Source of the DNA: Litoditis marina
Lineage: Eukaryota > Nematoda > Chromadorea > Rhabditida > Rhabditidae
Assembly (NCBI GenBank): GCA_964036275.1
Contig: CAXIWQ010000162.1
Coordinates: 22,620 to 86,619 of the forward strand
Length of the DNA stretch: 64,000 bases
Reading direction: 5' to 3'
Numbering within the stretch: position 1 is the stretch's first letter; each line of letters begins with the position of its first letter. The translations under genes and the position numbers were made by a program. Below, piece after piece: positions 14,401 to 23,400 of the stretch. Below the pieces are notes generated by a model, which saw only the letters and a program-made list of their open reading frames with translations, was not told the DNA's origin and made no database searches.

Positions 14401-17400
14401 GTATAAGAACTTGTGTTGTCGCGGTTTCCCCCTCTATAACCGTTTTCACTACTTCTCTGCTTGGTATCCGTGTAATCATTACTCCTATAGTTTTGATTTT
14501 GCTTCTGATCAGATGTAGATGGTGCTCGCCCATCGAAAAATGCGTAACAAATAGGTTTTGCATGGCGGCGTTCGCAATGGGTGCATACCTTGTTGCAAGT
14601 AATCGCTCTGTGCTCATTACTCAAACATATGAAACAAAGACCTAAATCTCTTATGCGCTCCTTCCTTGTAGTGATTGTTGGATATGCTCTACATTCCTGT
14701 GCTTCATGACCATGTCGTTCACACAGGATACATGAATGCGCTCGATTGTTGTTGGTTCTCGCTAAATTGGACATTGTTAAGTGTTCGCTTTCGGTCAGTA
14801 AAGTAGTTGTTCTCTTCGTTTCGAATATGGGATCAATGGCTTCCCGTAGTTTGACTACCTCGTCAATAGCTTTGATTAATTGCGTTAGATTGAATGGTGA
14901 TCCTGATTTATACTCTCGACTTGTCACTTTTTTCACTATAGAACTGGGAAACTTCTCTTTTATTGCTTTTATAGTTGCTATGGTGTTGTGTGGTTACACA
15001 CAAGTCTATTTCATTCCTGTCGTAACATGTTAACTGTTTAGCATATTTGCGCACACGTGTGAAGTAACGTGTCGCGTTTCTCGTCTATCAATAGTATTGT
15101 ATCTGCTGCCTACGAATAAACCGGTCTTCCTCACCAGTCTCCTTGCTTGTACAGGTATAAACCTTGGTGTTAATATCTTTGTGTGTTATTAGTGTTGATC
15201 CTTTGTGGTAAGGATACAACATAACTGGCGATCAGGATAGGCAAAAGTTGTTGTTGTTGTTTCCCTGTGTATTGTCGTCTACAAAGTCTCTTGTACGAAG
15301 AGATCGACACTTTATTGGCTGCGTCTTGTGAAGCAAACGAGGCGTAGTAACTCTGAAACCTGTTAAGCGGGAATCAGAACAATCTGTTTGTTGTGGAGTG
15401 CTAGGTCTGTACGAGACTGTAAGTACTGTCACCGACCCCCGCGAAGTGAGCACCCAGTTGAATTGCTGGTAAAGCCTTTTCCTTAGGAGAAGTGCTGCCC
15501 AAATTTTCAATTGATTGTTACTACCGGAGGTCAGGGGAAGTGCTGCCCAATTTTTCATTTGGAGCAAATACGCACTAAACAACATGGAGGGACAGCAACA
15601 ACAGGACACGAACATGCAGAATTTGCTGTTGGAATTGTTGAAAGGTCAACAAGAGCAATTCAAGCAACAAGAGGAGAGGATGAGGATTCAGCAAGAGCAG
15701 TTGGACATGCAACGAGACCAGTTGAAGTTGCTTCAAAGTGGTGTTGCTAATGTTCAAGAAGATCGTAGTGGTACGAGTGTTGGATCTCCGATAACGACTG
15801 CAGCCCGATTGATGAGTGATTTGAATGCAAGGCTGACAACCTTTGTATTTGATCCTGAGAGTGATCTCACATTCTCACGTTGGTATGATCGATACGGTGA
15901 AGTGTTCACTGTTGACGGTGCACTGTTGGATGATAAATCTAAAGTGAGACTGTTGGTTGGCAAACTGTCGAATGAAGTTTTCGATCGTTACAAGAGTCAT
16001 ATTCTGCCAAAGACCACGGCTGAGTTGGAGTTTGCTGAAACTCTGGAAATTTTGAAAGAGTTGTTTGATGTGAAAACATCAGTATTCACGGAGAGATACA
16101 ATTGTCTGAAGCTCGAGAAGATGGAATCGGAAGATTATATGGAGTACACTGGTCGAGTGAATGAACAGTGTGAGAGAGCAAAACTCCAGGAGCTTGACAA
16201 AGATGGTTTGAAGGCATTGTTCTGGATATCTGGTTTGAAGTCAAACAGAGATAATGACCTGAAAACAAGACTGCTCATGTTTTTGGACAGGCGGTATGCA
16301 GACAAGCAAGCGGTAACGTTGAGAGACCTGTATAAGGAGTGTGACAGTTGGTTGAACATCAAGCGAGAGGCGAAGATGGTTCAAAGTGATTCCCATCGAG
16401 TGTATGCGGTAGAGTCACAGCTTCAAGGTCAAGATCAAGTTGAGCACATTGGTAGATTGTGCTGGAACTGTGGAAAGGATGGTCACTTATCGAGACACTG
16501 TAAGGCCAAAAAGTGGACGTGTGGCAAGTGCAAGAGGAGCGGTCACAAGCAGGAGTTTTGTGAGCAAATAGCCAAGTACACTGCTAACTCATCTGGAAGA
16601 GCTCGTGTGAACAACTCGGTTGTTGTCGAGTCTTCAGAGAAGAAGCTGAAGGTGAACGCTGTGAGACGTTACCTACCAGTAGATATCGAAGGAGTGAAAA
16701 TCGATTTTCAACTCGATACTGGTTCGGACGTGACATTGTTGAATGTACACGATTGGAAGAAGCTTGGTGAACCTAATCTTGAAAAGTCCCGAGTTCGAGT
16801 TGCAGATGCCAATGGAAAGACTATAAGAGTGATTGGCAAGCTGAGCTGTGATTTCAAGATGAAAGGGGAATACGGTACTGGTTGTGCTTATGTTTCTCAT
16901 GCAAGTAGTCTGGTTGGCCTTGATTGGTTAACGCAGAACGAGAACATAAAGTATTACCTAGAGATGATGACTGGTCAAAGTGTGAAAGATCGATCGAAGG
17001 AATGTACCAACAGCTCGTTGAAACCTCAAGTGAGTGAGAAGGTGCAGAGTGTTGTGACAAAGGTTGAGGCCAAGAAAGAGCTCAACAAGCACGAAAGTTC
17101 ATCGATCAGTGTCAGCGAAATGTCATCTTCGCAAAGGAAATGGAATGATAGAGTCTATGTGGACATTGTGGGTCCCGTGAAAGGTCTATCATACTTAGTT
17201 CTCGAGGATTCTGAAACTAAGTGGACTGATGTGGCAGAGATGAAAGACTGCACATCGAAAACAACAGCTTCCACTTTGTCAGAAGTGTTCAAGTTGATTG
17301 GAAAAACGCCGAAGACCATTCTTACTAGTCTTAGTACGCAGTTCGTGGCGGAGCAATTCCGTAGAGAATGTGTTCAGAATGGTATAAGGCAGGAACAGTC

Positions 17401-20400
17401 GTTGTTCAACTCTGAGTCTTCTAGATTTGCACATGTATTGTGGCAAAAGTTGAAGGAGGAGAAGAGGGTGCCTAGTGATGATGAATTGGCAGAAATGCGT
17501 GAGAACTATGAAGATCCACATAGTAGTGTTGAGGTTGACAATGGTTTTGTCAACACGAACATGGCTATGTCCCGTTGCTGAAGCTGTCTACAGCTATGTT
17601 TTGTTGCTGATGCTGTCTACAGTGAACAACCCCTCATGTCTCGTTGCTGAAGCTGTCTACAGCGAACAATCCCATATGTAAAGCTGAAGCTGTCTACAGC
17701 GAACACTCTCTTATGTGAAACCGAAGCTGTCTACAGCCGATCATTTTGTATCCAATTGTTTCACATCTCCCCAAATGTTAGTTCTTAAGAAAGGGAGGTG
17801 TTGTGTGGTTACACACAAGTCTATTTCATTCCTGTCGTAACATGTTAACTGTTTAGCATATTTGCGCACACGTGTGAAGTAACGTGTCGCGTTTCTCGTC
17901 TATCAATAGTATTGTATCTGCTGCCTACGAATAAACCGGTCTTCCTCACCAGTCTCCTTGCTTGTACAGGTATAAACCTTGGTGTTAATATCTTTGTGTG
18001 TTATTAGTGTTGATCCTTTGTGGTAAGGATACAACATATGGAATAGTCACATTTTTCATATCTCGAAAGTTGTATCATTATCGTTCTCACTTGTAGGTAT
18101 GTAGTTCGAATTGCTCTTACCTCATCTGCTGCCCGGGGAATGTTTTGTAACTTTTCAAATAGAATCGATCTTAATTCATGTTGTTGATTGTATCTATCCT
18201 GCAGTAGCTCACAAGCCAACTGGTAATTCTCGGCTTCAGGTTCAATCGCTTCTAGAAGTTCTGCGGCTTCTCCCCGAAGGAGACATTTCAATTGGAGGAT
18301 TCTATCTAAGTCGTTTAATCGTTGGTTTCGATGTACTGCGGCTGAGAATAGAGACCAGAATGAACTAAACTTTGCTACCTCCCCACTGAATGGTTGTAAC
18401 TCGATTTTTGGTACCCTGACATTGACTGAACATTCATCTCTATTGTATCCTACTTCTCGTTTATGTTGATCCGTATGTGAGGTTTTGTTTGGTCCCATAT
18501 CATAGGTTCTATTGTCTCTCGCTGCTGAATATCCTAGCTGATGATCCCGCTGAGGTGTGAGGTCTGTATACCCAAATGTTTGACGTCGATGTGGTGTGAA
18601 TCTCGTTCGTTGGTTTGGGGTCTCGCCTAATTCTCTTAGTTGATGTTCGTTGTGTGGTTCCCATTTATGTAGATGATGACCGATACTTGGGGTAGAAGTC
18701 TTAGTTGTGTTACCCGGATCTTTTCTTTCATCGAAATTGAAGAATTCAAAAGGTCGCGTAGGGTTTTCTGGAGAATATTTTGCCGTCACGCGCTCTTGTA
18801 GTTGTCTCTCTAGAGGCGAGACATCCACTTGATACCTATTGAAACTGTTCGGTAATGCCTGATTAGGTCCCTGCTTAAAGGTGGACAGAAAGGAATGTTC
18901 AAATAATAGAGAAAACTGTGACAACTTGATCTATACCTAAATCTTTCTGATATTCTAACTATAAACCTCTATTTTGTAACTTTACTCAATTTTCACCCTG
19001 GTCAGACACGTAGAGGGTTTTGGAGTGGCGCCAAATTGGTGGCATTTGCAGTTTGGTTCTCATATCATATCATACACACATTTTTCAATCAATATTGTTT
19101 TCAACACTGGGTAACTGGCAGGGAAATTTATATCCATACAATTTACGTTTACTGAAAACATAAGTACAATCTATGTAAAACATCATGTTTGGACACTGTC
19201 TAAAACCAACAAAATTGAGTTTTTCGAATAAGTAAAAATGTCATAGAACAATCACACGGGGTTATCAAATCACTAGTTTCAGAAATATATGTACACTTCT
19301 CTACACAAGAGCACAAATGAATAAAACTAAAATACGTTTTCATTACATTCGAATAAAAAGGATATACATCTACAATGACATATTTACGATACAAAGTGAG
19401 AAAGTGATAAGGTGAGGTTTGCTAGATAAAACCATAGATAGAGCCAATCAAATTTATAGACTATTTCACAGACATGCAGAAATATACCAAATTTGAAAGA
19501 GAATCCGAAATTGTCGCCAGCCGTAGAACATGGAAACTCGAGAAGGAAAACCCGAAAATCACACCCTAGAACATATGAGTTTGTTATATACTATCATTAC
19601 TCATTTTACACGAAATGTACTAGTACCATAAAGCCCAGTTTACGATTTTCCTGATGTTCCGGTGTGTTTTTGCCAAATTATGTCCGAAGAGCAGAAGCTG
19701 AGGTCTATTTTTTTATTACAGAACTAATAGAATGAAAGCCTTTGTCTCAGAATAGAGCGGAACATTTTTATAGTTCTCGACAGTTAGTGTACATCTGAAT
19801 AGTGTATTCAGTATCCGTAGGGTAAAGAGCAAAGAGCATTATCCGCCAAAGGTCACAGATTGGTTTTGTAATTTTGTAATCCCGCCCGCGTCCTCTCCGA
19901 AACTTCGATTTTTGGTTGTATTTCCCTTATGCACTTCCAATTATGCATGAATTTGCTTTTTGGTATACCCCCTGATAAAGCTGACAGATCGGAACATTCG
20001 AAATCTACGTTACGCATAATCAATATCCACTACCACATCCACCTCAATATTCTTATTTAGCAAAATAAACCAGAGCTGGTAGTGGAGACAATTGAAAAAC
20101 CCAAACGCAAATAATCAATTCTGGGTTTTCTTTTCGATCGAAAACGCCGCCCTAGTACCAAAAAGGTTACCTTGTTTTTTTTTCCATTTTGCGAGGTGTA
20201 CGTGTAACCGCATATAAAGAGCACGGGACAAGCTCATCATTCACAGAACTGCGTGGCAATTTACCCACTGAAATAGGAAATATGTACAACAGACAACAGC
20301 ACAACAGTCGGAAAAAAATGTGCTGTGTGCATTATTTCCATTCCATTCCAAACTATTGAAATTAAATGCACGCATAAACGCAATAGGAACTCAACATGCA

Positions 20401-23400
20401 ATATATCAGTTATACTTACGGCAATTCGGTCAATAATAAATTAGAAAAACTAAAATGAAGAAAAATCGATTCAAAAGTTGTAATCAATTCGATTGTTTAC
20501 CAGTTTACCTTGGTGCCGTCCGTATCCATGTCGGGAATCAACGACATTGATTACGATCTTCTGAGAGATATCAATAATATCGATTCACCGGGTACTGTAA
20601 ACGAGTAAAAGTTATAATTATACACTCATCTTTTACCCACCACCCGGCAAATCGCTGACCAAAAGTGATTCGTAAGCGCTCTAATCAAGAAAAGCAATAC
20701 AACTTCTATGTGATAAATGGAACATTTTGTGATTCACAAATGATGCAAATTACAGAACTAGATTATACGTAGAGTACTAAGTTTTCATAGGTCATAGCAT
20801 CAATGCTCGTCCGAAGTTTAGAAGAACGATGTGACTAAGCTACGAAAACAAAAACCGTTCGATGTTGTACAAAAGTTCATGATTTCCAGCTTTATTATGT
20901 AGTTTATGAGTATTTTCTAGCATTTGCAACGATGTTATCTGAAGAATAGGAATGATCTTATTTTTCATGAAGCCACATAGAAAATGTTTGCATTCTTTGC
21001 AAACGTAGGGCGACGTTGCTGGTTGTCTATTGATTCACTCGTTTTTTCAGAATCAAGATTTTAAACTACCCCAATTTCAATAATTTTTCCACATTACCGT
21101 TGAAAACCTCATTGTCTTACCAGTTCCGTTTAGTCATCTAGATCAAGCACCCGATTTTCAATGAGTTTCTGTGGACAACAAGGTGGCCATATGTATGATT
21201 CTTTGACACGAAATTATGAAAATTGAAAGAAAACAATTAGGTTGACTTACATTTTACAAGAAGCGACCATATGCTTTTTGTGAAGTGACTACGAGTAGCA
21301 CAAACGACAAACAGCCAACGTCCAAGCACAGAAAAACACTTCATGGGGAGGGAATAGAAGACCTGAAACTAACCTTACATTACAACACTGAACCTACGAA
21401 CTACGAATAGGTGAGTATGGTCAGTAACCAGTAATTTCTTTCAGCAACACAATTCACAACATTGTACGAAATAATCTGAGTCTGACATTCGGAACACCAA
21501 GATCGACATAATAACCTGTTTCCTGTTTGAAACTTATGTTAGACAACGTTGTTCACAATAGATATTATTCTCAGAGAAACAATATCCCTTCCAAAAGATA
21601 TAATATTTAGTAGTCGGAGGAGAAGAGGGAGGGAACTGCTGATGCTGACTGGTTTGCTGAGTTCACGAGCAAAATATAGAAATTACAATTTTTTCCTATT
21701 TTCTGGAACGATCAACATATTTTACTAATCAGAAAGAAGAAGAAATTCGTATACAAACCTGAGAGAGTAGCAGGGAGGAAAGTGAAGAGGTGCTTCGATT
21801 GAATGTAAGGAAGGGGCAATCCACATAATACCAAATTGACGCTTTTCCTGGTCTTGAATCTGAAAACATGGCTAGAATTACTACTTTTCAACAATAACTA
21901 CGAACGGAGTAAATAGGGGAGTTGAAAAGCTGATTGAATTTTGATAATACCAAACCCCACGGTACCAGGAATAAGTCATTCGAAATTAAAAGTCATTAAA
22001 GTAAAAGTCATTTGAAAGTGAAAGTCATTAATCACTTTCTAGTCAGGATTGAAAAAGTACGAAATTTTCAAATTTTTATTTCTGATTCTCAACTGTTTCT
22101 GTAGTTAATGACTTTCACTTTCAAATGACTTTACTTAATGACTTTTAATTTTGAATGACTTATTCTGGTTGCCACCCCCACAGCGACTTCTCATAAAAAG
22201 ATAATGGACTAAAACCTGCTGACAGTTCTTACCACTAACTAACTAATTTCCCAGAAACTATCTTCCAATTCCAAAAAACTAACATCGAAAATTAAAAGAA
22301 AGTCAGCCGGTTAACGTTAGGCACAGGTTTTTCATTGTGTGCAACAAGATTCTAACGTCTTTCAACATATTTGAACTGAAACATACATGAAACATAAAAG
22401 AATCATCAAATAATAATGGAATTAGAAAGAAAACGAAATATTCGAGGAAGAATTTAAGTCTGATTGCCTGCCCGACACTATTGATTGAGCCGGTCCTGGT
22501 CGTCTGCGTCTGCCTCGTTTGCATTAGAGCGCGCGAACTGACCGAACTCAGTTTCCACTTTCCTTTCAGTCCTCCTTTAATTGACCTCAATCAGGTTCTG
22601 ACTTGAAACGATATTGATTATGCATACCAGTAACTCGATCGTTAGACTTGTATTCGGTTGTATGTAGTATCGGTGGTTTCATGATCTCATATGCTAGCTC
22701 ACTACATGTAGTCTTGAAGTCGCTGATCGACGGTTGTTGAGTTGCTTTCTCTTCAAACTCATCTACTATTTGTCTCTATTTGGAGATGAATAAGTGCCTC
22801 CTTTGTGTGTTGTTGTATCTCAATGTAACCAATTTTATCGCAATGTATTTCGAAGTCCCGCACACAACATCTTTTACGTTACCCTGCAAAGACTCAATAT
22901 AATCAACAGCTGTTTCGTGTCGTTTCCTTAGGTTGTATAACTCGCTTCGAATGGTATCGTTGAAGTGTTCGATGTTAATTCGTTGATCCTCAATAAATTC
23001 ATGAAATAACTCGGTTTCGTAATCGATTGAAATTCTATTTCTAAGAATTCCTGAAATTCCTGGAGTCTATTCGTTAATCGATTTCTTGCGGTAGTAACTG
23101 AAGCCTTGAAGGCTCCCAAAGAAGACATTGATAGCTCAATTCAATAATTCAAAACAACAATTAAATTTTTTAAAAATAAATTTAATTTTTGAAAACCTAT
23201 TTGGAAAGACACGCTGGAATAATATCTGAATTTTAGGCCGATATGACAGTGGTCTCCAAAATTTGAAATGAATTGGCTGCTGCGGAGGTGTGATACTCAG
23301 TCGTGCGTCATTCGGTGCGTGTTTGTGTGCGTGGGGCGTCTAATGTGCGTCGATGGGCAGCGCCTCGGCGTTTTTGTTCGAATCGATAAATCTACGCAAT

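Larger units (their letters stand above)
14984..18036 (+). mobile_element. Non-autonomous Gypsy-like LTR element nested in BEL/Pao gag
   Basis: 238-bp LTRs (14984-15221 and 17799-18036), apparently identical, starting tgttgtg and ending acaaca, with 5-bp target duplications tatgg (14979-14983 and 18037-18041). The internal 2.58 kb holds one frame coding Gag, protease and an integrase remnant; reverse transcriptase and RNase H are absent. It lies opposite to its host element. Identical LTRs imply recent insertion, which must have used enzymes supplied by another element. Confidence 0.95.
14031..18924 (-). pseudogene. gag: BEL/Pao gag (central and C-terminal part), interrupted by a nested retrotransposon
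   Basis: Two blocks, 18924-18042 and 14978-14031, fit together in one frame once the inserted element and one TATGG duplication are ignored. The first block is a DUF1759-type capsid region (QPFSGE, FWSLF and an RYNQQ-type motif). The second has the Pao triple zinc knuckle: two CX2CX4HX4C and one CX2CX3HX4C. It continues into a long Asn/Ser/Arg/Gln-rich tail. The gag stop and the first pol ATG overlap as TGATG at 14033-14029. A possible splice acceptor (TTTAAGCAG) lies near 18871, so the upstream part of the block may not be translated as it stands. Confidence 0.85.

Noticed and set aside
15232..15615. Minus-strand open frame opposite the start of the nested element's gag
   Set aside because: It is the antisense shadow of the LTR-gag leader, with no domain.
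19020..19045. Primer-binding site of another LTR element (tggcgcc)
   Set aside because: No LTR ends or repeat partner next to it; the true primer-binding site of the surrounding element is at 26849-26866.
22303..22590. Minus-strand open frame inside the gag gap
   Set aside because: Low-complexity hydrophobic and Ser/Thr mixture, no splice context or domain.
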